NCBI RefSeq assembly: GCF_014268505.2
Contig: NZ_JABWQP020000001.1
Span: 496,001-560,000 of the forward strand
Source: Pseudomonas khorasanensis
GTDB lineage: Bacteria; Pseudomonadota; Gammaproteobacteria; Pseudomonadales; Pseudomonadaceae
Direction: 5' to 3'
Length of the DNA: 64,000 bases
Shown in pieces: positions 19,060 to 30,707 of the stretch (the first letter of the stretch is position 1; each line of letters starts with the position of its first letter). The position numbers and the translations under genes are program-made. Under the pieces are notes generated by a model, which did no database searches, was not told the DNA's origin, and saw only the letters and a list, made by a program, of their open reading frames with translations.

Positions 19060-19925
19060 GTGCTGTGGCGGTATTGCGCCTGCCGTTGGCGGTGGACTTG
19101 AGCGGTTTTGTCAAACTGCTTCAACGCATGCAGGTGCCCCATCGCGTCAGCGAAGAGGCGGGCGAGCAGGTGTTGTGGGCACCGGCCGAAATCAGTGAGG
19201 ACGTGCGCTCGTTGTACGAGCGCTTCCCGGCCGGCGATCCGGATCAGCAACTGGACATTCCAGCAGGCCAGACCTTCAAGCGGCCGGGCTTTGCCGAACA
19301 ACTGAAACACGCCAGGGCCACCGGGTTCATTCTGCTGCTGAGTTTGATCGTCGCTGGTCTGACTTTTCTCGGGGAAAACCTTGAGACGCTGCGTTGGCTG
19401 ACCTTTCTCGATTTCCGCGTGATCGGCGAATACATCCATTTCACCCCGCTGGCCGACAGTTTCGCGGCAGGGCAGTGGTGGCGGCTGGTCACGCCGATGC
19501 TGATTCACTTCGGCATCCTTCACCTGGCGATGAACAGCATGTGGTACTGGGAGCTGGGCCGGCGCATCGAATCGCGCCAGGGCAGTATCAACCTGATCGG
19601 CCTGACGCTGCTGTTCAGCGTGGTGTCCAATTACGCGCAGTTTGTCTGGAGCGGTCCGACCCTGTTTGGCGGCCTGTCCGGTGTGCTTTATGGCCTGCTC
19701 GGGCATTGCTGGATCTTCCAGTTGCTGGCGCCGAACCCGGCCTATCGCCTGCCGCGTGGCGTGCTGGTGATGATGCTCGTGTGGTTGCTGGTGTGCATGT
19801 CCGGCGTGATCTCGCTGATCGGTTTTGGCCAGATCGCCAACGCGGCGCACCTCAGCGGGTTACTCATCGGATGCTTCACCGGGCTGTTGGGCGGTTTGTA
19901 TAACCGCCGTAAACTGGCCGTCTAA
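19056..19925 (+). CDS. Rhomboid-family intramembrane serine protease (GlpG-like)
   Basis: Inner-membrane protease of 289 residues. An N-terminal cytosolic domain of about 85 residues precedes about six membrane helices. HFGILHLAMNSMWYWELGRR carries the HxxxN oxyanion region, GGLSGVLYGLLGH holds the catalytic Ser in GxSG, and ANAAHLSGLLIG supplies the catalytic His. These are all the residues a rhomboid needs. ATGA overlap with the metallophosphoesterase gene fixes the start. Substrates are unknown. Confidence 0.93.
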   Translation: MSAVAVLRLPLAVDLSGFVKLLQRMQVPHRVSEEAGEQVLWAPAEISEDVRSLYERFPAGDPDQQLDIPAGQTFKRPGFAEQLKHARATGFILLLSLIVAGLTFLGENLETLRWLTFLDFRVIGEYIHFTPLADSFAAGQWWRLVTPMLIHFGILHLAMNSMWYWELGRRIESRQGSINLIGLTLLFSVVSNYAQFVWSGPTLFGGLSGVLYGLLGHCWIFQLLAPNPAYRLPRGVLVMMLVWLLVCMSGVISLIGFGQIANAAHLSGLLIGCFTGLLGGLYNRRKLAV

Positions 19926-19960
19926 AATTTTTGTTTCAGTAAAGAGCGCGGAGAACCCTG

Positions 19961-20221
19961 ATGTCCTCTTTCAACGACATGATCAGCAACATCACACCGG
20001 ACATCTACGAAAGCCTGAAACTGGCCGTGGAAATCGGCAAGTGGTCCGACGGAAACAAGCTCACCGCCGAGCAGCGCGAGCTGTCGTTGCAGGCGATGAT
20101 CGCCTGGGAAATCCAGAACCTGCCGGAAGACCAGCGCACCGGTTACATGGGCCCGCAAGAGTGTGCGTCGAAGTCGATCGAAGTGCCGAACATCCTGTTC
20201 AAGTCGGATGCCATCCATTGA
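19961..20221 (+). CDS. DUF1315 family protein (YeaC-like)
   Basis: Small soluble protein of 86 residues. SSFNDMISNITPDIYESLKL and the later DQRTGYMGPQECASK are typical of DUF1315/YeaC. Function is unknown. It follows the rhomboid gene by 35 bases and overlaps the TTG start of the DUF2797 gene, so the pair is translationally coupled. Confidence 0.9.
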   Translation: MSSFNDMISNITPDIYESLKLAVEIGKWSDGNKLTAEQRELSLQAMIAWEIQNLPEDQRTGYMGPQECASKSIEVPNILFKSDAIH

Positions 20222-21048
20222 TCGAGATTGGCCGCGGTGCAATCAGCAAAATGTCGGCGCGCCTGGACGGGCCGAACGTGCAGTACGCGTTTCGTCTTGA
20301 TGACGTCGAGGTGCCGGTCAATCCGTTGATCGGCAAGACGCTGCGCCTGGAGTTTCTGGGGGCGATCCACTGCACCCATTGCGGGCGCAAGACCAAAACC
20401 AGTTTCAGCCAGGGTTATTGCTACCCCTGCATGACCAAACTGGCGCAGTGCGACCTGTGCATCATGAGCCCGGAGCGCTGCCACTTTGACGCCGGCACCT
20501 GCCGGGATCCGGTGTGGGGCCAGCAGTTCTGCATGACCGATCACGTGGTTTATCTGGCCAACTCGTCGGGCATCAAGGTCGGCATCACCCGCGCCACGCA
20601 GTTGCCGACGCGCTGGCTCGATCAGGGCGCGAGCCAGGCCTTGCCGATCATGCGCGTGTCCACGCGTCAGCAATCGGGGTTTGTCGAAGACCTGTTTCGC
20701 AGCCAGGTGGCGGACAAGACCAACTGGCGCGCACTGCTCAAGGGCGACGCGGCGGCGGTGGACCTCGCGCGAGTACGCGATCAGTTGTTCGAAAGCTGCG
20801 CCGAGGGCCTGCAAGGTTTGCAGGAGCGATTCGGCCTGCAAGCCATCCAGACGATTGCCGATGTCGAGCCGCTTGAAATTCGCTATCCCGTCGAGCAATA
20901 CCCGGCGAAAATCGTCAGCTTCAACCTGGACAAGAACCCGATTGCCGAAGGCACGCTGCTGGGGATCAAGGGCCAGTACCTGATCTTCGATACGGGCGTG
21001 ATCAACATTCGTAAATACACGGCTTATCAGCTCGCCGTGCATCAATAA
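20218..21048 (+). CDS. DUF2797 family protein with zinc-binding cysteines
   Basis: Protein of 276 residues if read from TTG at 20218, which overlaps the DUF1315 stop by four bases (TTGA); ATG at 20251 is the fallback, 11 residues shorter. The first half has HCTHCGRKTKTSFSQGYCYP followed by CDLCIMSPERCHF and GTCRDP, eight or so cysteines suited to zinc binding. The middle VVYLANSSGIKVGITRA then RWLDQGASQA then an E in VEDLF resembles a GIY-YIG nuclease layout. Function is unknown. It precedes pepN by ten bases. Confidence 0.82.
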   Translation: MIEIGRGAISKMSARLDGPNVQYAFRLDDVEVPVNPLIGKTLRLEFLGAIHCTHCGRKTKTSFSQGYCYPCMTKLAQCDLCIMSPERCHFDAGTCRDPVWGQQFCMTDHVVYLANSSGIKVGITRATQLPTRWLDQGASQALPIMRVSTRQQSGFVEDLFRSQVADKTNWRALLKGDAAAVDLARVRDQLFESCAEGLQGLQERFGLQAIQTIADVEPLEIRYPVEQYPAKIVSFNLDKNPIAEGTLLGIKGQYLIFDTGVINIRKYTAYQLAVHQ

Positions 21049-21058
21049 GGATTCCAGC

Positions 21059-23716
21059 ATGCGCACCGACCAACCGAAGATGATTTACCTCAAGGACTAT
21101 CAGGCGCCCGAATACCTGATCGACGAAACGCACCTGACCTTCGAGTTGTTCGAGGACCACAGCCTGGTTCACGCGCAACTGGTGATGCGGCGCAATCCTG
21201 AGCGCGGCGCGGGCCTGCCACCGCTGGTGCTCGATGGCCAGCAACTGGAGCTGCTGTCGGTGACGCTGGCGGACAAGGAGCTGAGCGCTGCGGACTATCA
21301 AGTGTCCGACAGCCACCTGACCCTGCAGCCGACCAGCGAAACCTTCACCGTCGACACCAGCGTCAAAATCCACCCGGAAACCAACACCGCGCTTGAAGGC
21401 CTGTACAAGTCCGGCACGATGTTCTGCACCCAGTGCGAGGCCGAAGGCTTTCGCAAGATCACCTATTACCTCGACCGCCCGGACGTGATGAGCAAGTTCA
21501 CCACCACGGTCGTGGCCGAACAGCACAGCTACCCGGTGCTGCTCTCCAACGGCAACCCGATTGCTTCCGGCCCTGGCGAAGACGGTCGGCACTGGGCGAC
21601 CTGGGAAGACCCGTTCAAGAAACCGGCTTACCTGTTTGCGCTGGTGGCCGGTGACCTGTGGTGCGTCGAAGACACCTTCACCACCATGAGTGAGCGCAAT
21701 GTCGCGCTGCGCATCTATGTCGAGCCGGAAAACATCGACAAGTGCCAGCACGCCATGAACAGCCTGAAGAAGTCGATGCGCTGGGACGAAGAGGTTTACG
21801 GTCGCGAGTACGACCTGGACATCTTCATGATCGTCGCGGTCAACGATTTCAACATGGGCGCGATGGAGAACAAGGGCCTCAACATTTTCAACTCCAGCGC
21901 CGTGCTGGCTCGCGCCGAAACCGCCACTGATGCCGCGCACCAGCGGGTCGAGGCGATCGTCGCCCACGAGTACTTCCATAACTGGTCGGGCAACCGCGTG
22001 ACCTGCCGCGACTGGTTCCAGTTGTCGCTCAAGGAAGGTTTCACGGTGTTCCGCGACGCCGGTTTCTCCTCGGACATGAACTCGGCCACGGTCAAGCGCA
22101 TTCAGGACGTGGCTTACTTGCGCACGCATCAGTTCGCCGAAGATGCCGGCCCGATGGCCCACGCGGTGCGGCCGGACAGCTTTATCGAGATTTCGAACTT
22201 CTACACCCTCACCGTGTACGAAAAGGGTTCGGAAGTGGTTGGCATGATTCACACCCTGCTGGGCGCTGAAGGCTTCCGCAAGGGCAGCGATCTGTACTTC
22301 GAACGTCACGACGGCCAGGCCGTGACCTGCGATGACTTCATCAAGGCGATGGAAGATGCCAATAGCGTCGATCTGACCCAGTTCAAACGCTGGTACAGCC
22401 AGGCGGGTACGCCGCGTCTGGCGGTGAGCGAGTCGTACGATGCTGCGGCCAAAACCTACAGCCTGACCTTCCGCCAGAGCTGCCCACCGACCCCGGACAA
22501 GGTGGAAAAACTGCCGTTCGTGATTCCGGTCGAACTCGGCCTGCTCGACAGCCAGGGCAACGAAATCGCTCTGCGTCTGAGCGGCGAAGCGTCGCCGCAA
22601 GGCACCACCCGCGTCATTTCGGTCACCGAAGCCGAACAGACGTTCACCTTCGTCGATGTCGCCGAGCAACCGCTGCCATCGTTGCTGCGCGGCTTCTCCG
22701 CACCGGTGAAACTGAGCTTCCCTTACAACCGCGATCAACTGATGTTCCTGATGCAGCACGACAGCGACGGTTTCAACCGCTGGGATGCCGGTCAACAACT
22801 GTCGGTGCAAGTGCTGCAGGAGTTGATTGCGCAGCATCAGAAAGGCGAAACCCTGACGCTTGACCCGCGTCTGGTGTCGGCGTTGCGCACGGTGCTGTCC
22901 GATGAGTCGCTGGATCAGGCGATGGTTGCGGAAATGCTTTCGTTGCCGGGTGAGGCGTATCTCACCGAAATCAGCGAAGTAGCGGACGTCGAGGCGATCC
23001 ATGTCGCTCGCGAATTTGCCCGCAAGCAACTCGCCGAGGGTCTGTTCGAAGCGCTGTGGCTGCGTTATCAGGCCAACCGCGACCTGTCGAAGAAAACCCC
23101 ATACGTGGCCGAAGCCGAGCACTTTGCCCGCCGCGCGTTGCAGAATATTGCCTTGTCGTACCTGATGCTCAGCGGCAAACCGGAAGTATTGGCGGCGGCG
23201 CTGGAGCAATTTGAAACGGCCGACAACATGACCGAGCGCCTGACTGCGCTGGCAGTACTGGTCAACTCGCCATTCGAAGAGCAGAAAGCGTTGGCGCTGG
23301 CGAGTTTTGCCGAGCACTTCAAGGACAACCCGCTGGTGATGGATCAGTGGTTCAGCGTACAGGCCGGCAGCACCTTGCCGGGCGGACTGGAGCGAGTGAA
23401 GGCGTTGATGCAGCACCCGGCGTTCAACATCAAGAACCCGAACAAGGTGCGCGCGCTGATCGGCGCGTTTGCCGGACAGAACCTGATCAACTTCCACGCG
23501 GCGGACGGTTCCGGTTATCGCTTCCTCGCGGATCTGGTGATCGAGCTGAACGGCTTCAACCCACAGATCGCCTCGCGCCAACTGGCGCCGCTGACCCGCT
23601 GGCGCAAGTACGACAGCGCCCGGCAGGCCTTGATGAAGGCCCAGCTTGAGCGGATTCTGGCGTCGGGGGCGTTGTCGAGCGACGTGTACGAGGTGGTGAG
23701 CAAAAGCCTGGCTTGA
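21059..23716 (+). CDS. pepN: Aminopeptidase N (M1 zinc metallopeptidase)
   Basis: Cytosolic aminopeptidase of 885 residues that removes N-terminal residues from peptides. The exopeptidase motif GAMENKGLNIFN lies near residue 265. The zinc site HEYFHNWSGNRVTCRDWFQL, with the third ligand Glu in SLKEGFTVFRD, is intact. The C-terminal DUF3458-type domain ends ALTRWRKY-like, as in E. coli PepN. AAGGA upstream supports the start. It is the last gene of the nadK-to-pepN run; a repeat and a shared terminator follow. Confidence 0.97.
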   Translation: MRTDQPKMIYLKDYQAPEYLIDETHLTFELFEDHSLVHAQLVMRRNPERGAGLPPLVLDGQQLELLSVTLADKELSAADYQVSDSHLTLQPTSETFTVDTSVKIHPETNTALEGLYKSGTMFCTQCEAEGFRKITYYLDRPDVMSKFTTTVVAEQHSYPVLLSNGNPIASGPGEDGRHWATWEDPFKKPAYLFALVAGDLWCVEDTFTTMSERNVALRIYVEPENIDKCQHAMNSLKKSMRWDEEVYGREYDLDIFMIVAVNDFNMGAMENKGLNIFNSSAVLARAETATDAAHQRVEAIVAHEYFHNWSGNRVTCRDWFQLSLKEGFTVFRDAGFSSDMNSATVKRIQDVAYLRTHQFAEDAGPMAHAVRPDSFIEISNFYTLTVYEKGSEVVGMIHTLLGAEGFRKGSDLYFERHDGQAVTCDDFIKAMEDANSVDLTQFKRWYSQAGTPRLAVSESYDAAAKTYSLTFRQSCPPTPDKVEKLPFVIPVELGLLDSQGNEIALRLSGEASPQGTTRVISVTEAEQTFTFVDVAEQPLPSLLRGFSAPVKLSFPYNRDQLMFLMQHDSDGFNRWDAGQQLSVQVLQELIAQHQKGETLTLDPRLVSALRTVLSDESLDQAMVAEMLSLPGEAYLTEISEVADVEAIHVAREFARKQLAEGLFEALWLRYQANRDLSKKTPYVAEAEHFARRALQNIALSYLMLSGKPEVLAAALEQFETADNMTERLTALAVLVNSPFEEQKALALASFAEHFKDNPLVMDQWFSVQAGSTLPGGLERVKALMQHPAFNIKNPNKVRALIGAFAGQNLINFHAADGSGYRFLADLVIELNGFNPQIASRQLAPLTRWRKYDSARQALMKAQLERILASGALSSDVYEVVSKSLA

Positions 23717-23752
23717 TGGCTTAACGGAGTCGGTATTCCAGCCTCAGACCGG

Positions 23753-23910
23753 CCCTCACCCTAACCCTCTCCCAAAGGGAGAGGGGACTGACCGAGGTGA
23801 GTGATCGAGCTGCGCCGACCTTAAAGTCTCGAGACGAACTCAGGCCTTCAAGTAAACGAAGATCGGCTCCCTTTCCCCCTCTCCCATTGGGAGAGGGCTG
23901 GGGTGAGGGG
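23753..23910. repeat. Inverted repeat pair of the CCCTCTCCC-GGGAGAGGG type
   Basis: Two palindromic arms, CCCTCACCCTAACCCTCTCC... at 23753-23788 and its inverted relative at 23876-23910, each fold on themselves through CCCTCTCCC/GGGAGAGGG and also pair with one another. This is a second repeat family in the window, between convergent pepN and katG. Confidence 0.75.
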
Positions 23911-23946
23911 CTGGTTATTTGCGACACCCTATGATTTGAAGAAAAC

Positions 23947-23976
23947 AAAAATGCCGCTCAACGAGCGGCATTTTTT
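23947..23976. terminator. Bidirectional terminator between pepN and katG
   Basis: Stem ATGCCGCTC-AAC-GAGCGGCAT with an A-run before and a T-run after, so it terminates either strand. It lies 17 bases beyond the katG stop. Confidence 0.85.
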
Positions 23977-23993
23977 ATTGGCACAACGAGAAG

Positions 23994-26327
<2,334 letters not shown>

Positions 26328-26439
26328 CTAGACCCGAGTTGGCGAGTCGGCTAATAGCCCGACTATTGGATACCGATAGGCAAACTCTTTCATCGCACGT
26401 GTAGGCCCGAGCCTTCGGCAGCTCTAGGGGAATGTTGTG

Positions 26440-28665
26440 CTAGCTGGACTGAGCGGTGTCGTCCTCGGGCACGTCATCAAGAATGTCGTCCTGGCCCGGT
26501 AGTTCGGTAATCACGCTGAAGTCCGTCACTTCAACCGCACCGTTGCCATAGCCCAGCAAATGGAACGAAAACGCCTTGCGAGGCTGCGGGTTGTCGAAGC
26601 TGAAATCCATCTCCAGCGGCTGATCTGCCGTGGCGACCATTTCCGCCGGCAGGCCCAGTTGCACGTCCTGTTCGAACTCTTTGGCCTTGAGCTGAATGTA
26701 CGCCGCCTGCTGCGGATCGACCGAGCGAACGGTCAGGCGCACGCGCGTATGCGAGCCTTTGGGCATTTCCAGGTACTGGGCGCCGATCAGGTTGTCGGCC
26801 CAGTCATCCTTGATCTGCGCTTGCAGCGGGATGATGTTGGTGCTGCCGAACTGATAGCGGTGATTGAGCGACGTGCGCAGCAACGAGAGGTCCAGCGCAT
26901 CGGCCCGTGCGGCAATCTGCCGGGCCGGATGACCGCTGTATTTGCCTTTGTAGTGGGCGCTTTCGGCGATGAAACCGGCGCTTTCGTAATAGCGGCAGCG
27001 GCGCGGCATATCGCACTCGGAGAAGATGCCCTGACCGTTGTGGTAGCGCAGCTTGCCGTTGGTGAATGACATGATCTCGCGCCCGGAATCGTAGTCACGG
27101 AACAGCGAACGACCGCTCAGTGCAGTCGGGACCGGCAGGTCGAAGTAGTCGAGAATCGAGGTGCTCAGATCGACATGACCATAGACCCCGGCATTGAGCC
27201 GTGGCAATTGCGCCTGCTCCGGCGCCAGGGTCAGGTTGAAACCCCAGGAAGAAGCCAGGCGTACGCCGTCGATGCCATGGGACTCATCCGAAGTGATCAC
27301 CACCAGGGTGTCCTTCAGGACGCCCTGACGTTCAAGCCCTGACAGAAACTGGTCCAGCGCATCGTCGAGGTAGCCGACGGCGGCCTGCTTGGGCGTTTCA
27401 TAACGTTCCAGATAGTCGTCCGGCGCGGAGTAGGGCTGGTGGGTGCCGACGGTCAGCAGGGTCAACATCCACGGCTGCTTTTGCTTTTTCAGTTGGCCGA
27501 CATAATCCAGCGCACCTTCGAAAAAGGCCTTGTCATCCTTGCCCCACGGAAATTCCAGATAGTTGACGTTGCTGAACCATTCCAGGCCATGGGTCGCATC
27601 GAAACCGATGTGCGGCATGATCTTGTCTTTGGCCATGAAGCGCAGGCCGGCGCCCTGCAGATAGTGGGTGCTGAAGCCGTGCTCGCGCAGTTGTGCCGGC
27701 AGGCAGGCCTGATTGCGCTCTGTCAGGGTGAGCATTTCCACGCCTTTGGGGGTGCCGTTGTTGAGCTTGTCGTAATCACCGCAGAGCATGGCGTACAAAC
27801 CACGAATGGTCTGGTGGGTGTGCAGCACGTAATCCGGGGTGTTCATGCCGCGCTCGGCCCAGCGACTGAGGTTGGGCATCAGGTCTTCCTGATAGTGACT
27901 GCCGATCGCCTCCCGGTTGGCGCGGATGTAGGCGCCGGGAATGCCTTCCAGCGCGATGATCAACACATTGCGCGCCTGACCCGGCGCGGCCAGCAGTTTC
28001 TGGCCATTGAGATCGACATCGGTGAGTCCGGCCATGGCCGGCGTCGGTTCTTCGGTATCACCGTCCAGCCATTCCTCGGCCTGGATGTGCAGATCGGCGA
28101 CTTCGCTGGCGAGCAGTTGATGCGGCAGGTTGTACAGGCGCCAGGCGTCGCCGTCGTTCGGCCAGAGGTTCTGCGCGCCCCAATGCGCTGCGAACAGCAC
28201 TATCGGCGCGGCCCAGACAGCGCGCGGCAGAGCCTGGCGAGACAGGCGCCGACCCATGAACTGGGTCAGCAGCCAGAAAACTACTGCCGTCAATAACGCG
28301 ATGGCCAGGGCAGGGTGCGCAAGTCCGCCCCCCGTGGAGTTCTCCACAAACTGCGGATCGATCAGATAATGGATGTCGGATGGCGTCGGCAGGCGGCCGA
28401 CGGCGCTGACCAATTCTACTGTCGCGATCGCCAGCAGCGCCCAGAACAACAGCACCGGCAAGGCCAGCCACCACGCGCGGCGATGCAGCACGGCTACCAG
28501 CAGACTGCCGACGGCCAGATCCGACAGGAAGCCCAGCGGTGTCGACCAACCCAGGGCCGCGCGCACGCACACCGGCACGATCAATGTCAGGAAGATCAGG
28601 GAAAGCAGGCGGGCGTTCGGCCGCCGCAGCCAGTTGAAAAGAGCGCTCACAAAAAAGGCCTGCAT
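26440..28665 (-). CDS. LTA synthase-family membrane sulfatase/phosphoglycerol transferase
   Basis: Membrane enzyme of 741 residues. About five helices in the first 200 residues anchor a periplasmic alkaline-phosphatase-fold domain. The metal and catalytic motifs are VLIIALEGIPGAY (Glu), HTHQTIRGLYAMLCGDY with the nucleophilic Thr, and VVITSDESHGID. This is the LtaS/OpgB superfamily, which transfers phosphoglycerol or phosphoethanolamine groups to glycans or lipids. The acceptor is unknown. The C-terminal extension of about 170 residues ends in an acidic tail. It stands alone, with the divergent binding-protein gene 311 bases away. Confidence 0.85.
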   Translation of the reverse strand: MQAFFVSALFNWLRRPNARLLSLIFLTLIVPVCVRAALGWSTPLGFLSDLAVGSLLVAVLHRRAWWLALPVLLFWALLAIATVELVSAVGRLPTPSDIHYLIDPQFVENSTGGGLAHPALAIALLTAVVFWLLTQFMGRRLSRQALPRAVWAAPIVLFAAHWGAQNLWPNDGDAWRLYNLPHQLLASEVADLHIQAEEWLDGDTEEPTPAMAGLTDVDLNGQKLLAAPGQARNVLIIALEGIPGAYIRANREAIGSHYQEDLMPNLSRWAERGMNTPDYVLHTHQTIRGLYAMLCGDYDKLNNGTPKGVEMLTLTERNQACLPAQLREHGFSTHYLQGAGLRFMAKDKIMPHIGFDATHGLEWFSNVNYLEFPWGKDDKAFFEGALDYVGQLKKQKQPWMLTLLTVGTHQPYSAPDDYLERYETPKQAAVGYLDDALDQFLSGLERQGVLKDTLVVITSDESHGIDGVRLASSWGFNLTLAPEQAQLPRLNAGVYGHVDLSTSILDYFDLPVPTALSGRSLFRDYDSGREIMSFTNGKLRYHNGQGIFSECDMPRRCRYYESAGFIAESAHYKGKYSGHPARQIAARADALDLSLLRTSLNHRYQFGSTNIIPLQAQIKDDWADNLIGAQYLEMPKGSHTRVRLTVRSVDPQQAAYIQLKAKEFEQDVQLGLPAEMVATADQPLEMDFSFDNPQPRKAFSFHLLGYGNGAVEVTDFSVITELPGQDDILDDVPEDDTAQSS

Positions 28666-28976
28666 GTCATGAAAGGGTCAAAAAAGTGTGGGTGATGATA
28701 CCAAGGGTAGGAGGGCTGATCGGCTTTTTAAACCTGCGGCTGGCGATCACTGAAATTTCGCGCGCCCATAGCGGACGGGGTTTCGAGCCTTAAAGCCGTT
28801 TTCCAGAAGGGGCAGTTTTTTGTTTCAGACTGTTGTAGGTATCTCCACCGCTCAAAAATTTACTCAGCAGACATCAAATCGCTCAGTGCTATCGATATGC
28901 GATAAAGATATTTAATTTATGTTTTTTATAGCTCTAAAGTCAGGCCTTTAAGCCCATCCCATGCTGCGAGGTTGTC
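28666..28976 (+). other. AT-rich promoter-containing gap before the orphan binding protein
   Basis: 311 bases without a gene. The last 120 are markedly AT-rich (GATATTTAATTTATG around 28907), which suits a regulated promoter for the binding-protein gene. I cannot assign a specific regulator site. Confidence 0.4.
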
Positions 28977-29993
28977 ATGGTCACTCCGTTCAAACGTTCT
29001 GCGCTGACTCTGTTGGCCGCCACCCTGGCAGCGGGCGCACTGTTCAGCAGCGCTGCCCAGGCTGAAGGCAAGATCAGCATCGCCCAGCAATTTGGTATCG
29101 GTTACTTGATCCTCGATGTGGTGCGCGACCAACAACTCATCGAGAAACACGGCAAGGCGCAGGGCCTGGACATCCAGGTCGACTGGAACAGCATTTCCGG
29201 CGCCACCGCGATGAATGAAGCACTGCTGACCGGCGCGCTGGATGTCGTTTCGGCGGGCGTGCCGCCGATGCTCACCGTGTGGGATCGCACCAAGGGCAAG
29301 CAGAATGTCAAAGCCATCGCCGCGCTGGGTTCGATGCCCAATTATCTGCTGACCAACAACCCGAACATCAAAGCCCTCAAGGACTTCAGTGAAAAGGACC
29401 GCATCGCCGTGCCGGCCGCCGGTGTAGGTTTCCAGTCGCGCACCTTGCAGATCGAAACCGCGAAGGAATTCGGCGACGACCAGTTCAAGAAATTCGATAA
29501 CATCTCGGTCAGCCTGCCACACCCGGACGCGACCGCTGCGCTGATCGCCGGTGGCTCGGAAATCAATTCACATTTCTCCAGCCCGCCATTCCAGTACCAG
29601 GCCCTGCAAAACCCGAACGTGCACAAAGTGCTGAGCTCCTACGACATTCTCGGCGGCCCAGCCACGTTCAACGTGCTGTACACCACGGAAAAATTCCACG
29701 ACGAAAACCCGAAAACCTACAAAGCTTTCTATGACGCACTGGCGGAAGCGGAGAACATCATCAAAGCCGACAAACCCGCCGCCGCCCAAGCCTACATCCG
29801 TGTAGAGCAATCGAAACTGCCGCTGGCCCTGGTCGAGCAAATCGTCAAAGACCCGGAAATCGACTTCACCGTCGTACCGCAACGCACGTTCATCTACGCC
29901 GAGAAATTGCAGGAACTGGGTGTGTTGAAAAACAAGGCGGCGAGCTGGAAAGATTATTTCTTTGAAGAGGCGCATGGTGGTTCGGGGAGTTGA
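28977..29993 (+). CDS. ABC transporter periplasmic binding protein, nitrate/sulfonate/taurine type (orphan)
   Basis: Secreted protein of 338 residues with signal peptide ending SSAAQAEG. The body matches the SsuA/TauA/NrtA fold: ISIAQQFGIGYLILDVVRDQ, GATAMNEALLTGALDVVSAG and LPHPDATAALIAGG are the family hallmarks. Ligands in this group are alkanesulfonates, taurine, nitrate or thiamine precursors; which applies here is not decidable. No permease or ATPase gene is adjacent, so it must work with components encoded elsewhere. Confidence 0.88.
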   Translation: MVTPFKRSALTLLAATLAAGALFSSAAQAEGKISIAQQFGIGYLILDVVRDQQLIEKHGKAQGLDIQVDWNSISGATAMNEALLTGALDVVSAGVPPMLTVWDRTKGKQNVKAIAALGSMPNYLLTNNPNIKALKDFSEKDRIAVPAAGVGFQSRTLQIETAKEFGDDQFKKFDNISVSLPHPDATAALIAGGSEINSHFSSPPFQYQALQNPNVHKVLSSYDILGGPATFNVLYTTEKFHDENPKTYKAFYDALAEAENIIKADKPAAAQAYIRVEQSKLPLALVEQIVKDPEIDFTVVPQRTFIYAEKLQELGVLKNKAASWKDYFFEEAHGGSGS

Positions 29994-30033
29994 GGAGACT
30001 ATCGGCAGGAGACTGAAATCGACTGACCCGATG

Positions 30034-30060
30034 CCTTCGCTGGCCAGCCAGCTCCCACAG
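30034..30060. repeat. Single variant REP half-site
   Basis: CCTTCGCTGGCCAGCCAGCT followed by CCCACAG is a variant of the REP motif seen elsewhere, here in a single copy. Confidence 0.45.
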
Positions 30061-30157
30061 GTTTCGCGATTGCGAATTACAAAACTACTCCAGTCACGGC
30101 GGTTCAATCCCCAGCAATGACAGGCTTGATCAGGTTGTGGTCTTTCCTGCGCCCAGT

Positions 30158-30201
30158 AAAAAACGGGGCGGCCCGATCATCGATCAAGCCGCCCCGTTTT
30201 T
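30158..30201. terminator. Rho-independent terminator downstream of the PCuAC gene
   Basis: Stem CGGGGCGGC / GCCGCCCCG with a 15-base loop, flanked by A-run and T-run, so functional in either direction. It serves the SCO-PCuAC operon and could also stop plus-strand reading. Confidence 0.85.
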
Positions 30202-30227
30202 CGGGCAGAGGGTGTTTCAGTCAGCGA

Positions 30228-30707
30228 TCAATGCATCTTGCTGTGATCGTGACCGCCCATGTTGGTCAGCGAGCGAACCGGCGCCTTGACCTCGATGGTT
30301 TCTTTCTCGCCCTTGGCGTTTTCCACGGTCAGGGTCAGCGGCACGCTGTCGCCTTCCTTCAACTGGCCGGTCAGGCCCATCAGCATGACGTGGTAGCCGT
30401 TCGGGTCGAAGCTCACGGTTTTACCGGCAGGCAGGTCAACCGATTTCACCGGGCCCATGCTCATGACGTCGTTTTTCATGGTCATTTCATGGATCTGTAC
30501 GTCTTTGGCCATTGGCGAGGCGACGCTGAGCAGCTTGCTGTCTGTATCGGCGGTGACCGTCATGAAAGCGCCGCTGGCGGACTGGGTCGGCACGGTTGCG
30601 CGCACCCAGGCGTCGTCGACTTTGGTCTGCGCCGAAACCTGAAAGGCCAGGCCGAGCAGCGACAGGGCACACACGGTGCGTTTGATGTGATTCAGAACGG
30701 GATGCAT
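30228..30707 (-). CDS. Periplasmic copper chaperone PCuAC family (DUF461)
   Basis: Exported protein of 159 residues with signal peptide MHPVLNHIKRTVCALSLLGL ending near SAQ. The PCuAC copper(I) site H-x(n)-M-x(21-22)-H-x-M is visible: IHEMTMKNDVMSMGPV, then FDPNGYHVMLMGLTG. A C-terminal HDHSKMH adds further possible ligands. It delivers copper to the CuA centre of cytochrome oxidase. The start codon overlaps the SCO stop (TGATG), which sets the ATG at 30707 and couples translation of the two copper proteins. Confidence 0.92.
   Translation of the reverse strand: MHPVLNHIKRTVCALSLLGLAFQVSAQTKVDDAWVRATVPTQSASGAFMTVTADTDSKLLSVASPMAKDVQIHEMTMKNDVMSMGPVKSVDLPAGKTVSFDPNGYHVMLMGLTGQLKEGDSVPLTLTVENAKGEKETIEVKAPVRSLTNMGGHDHSKMH

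Noticed and set aside
21002..23581. Minus-strand frame of 859 codons
   Set aside because: It mirrors pepN, whose zinc and GAMEN motifs are intact on the plus strand.
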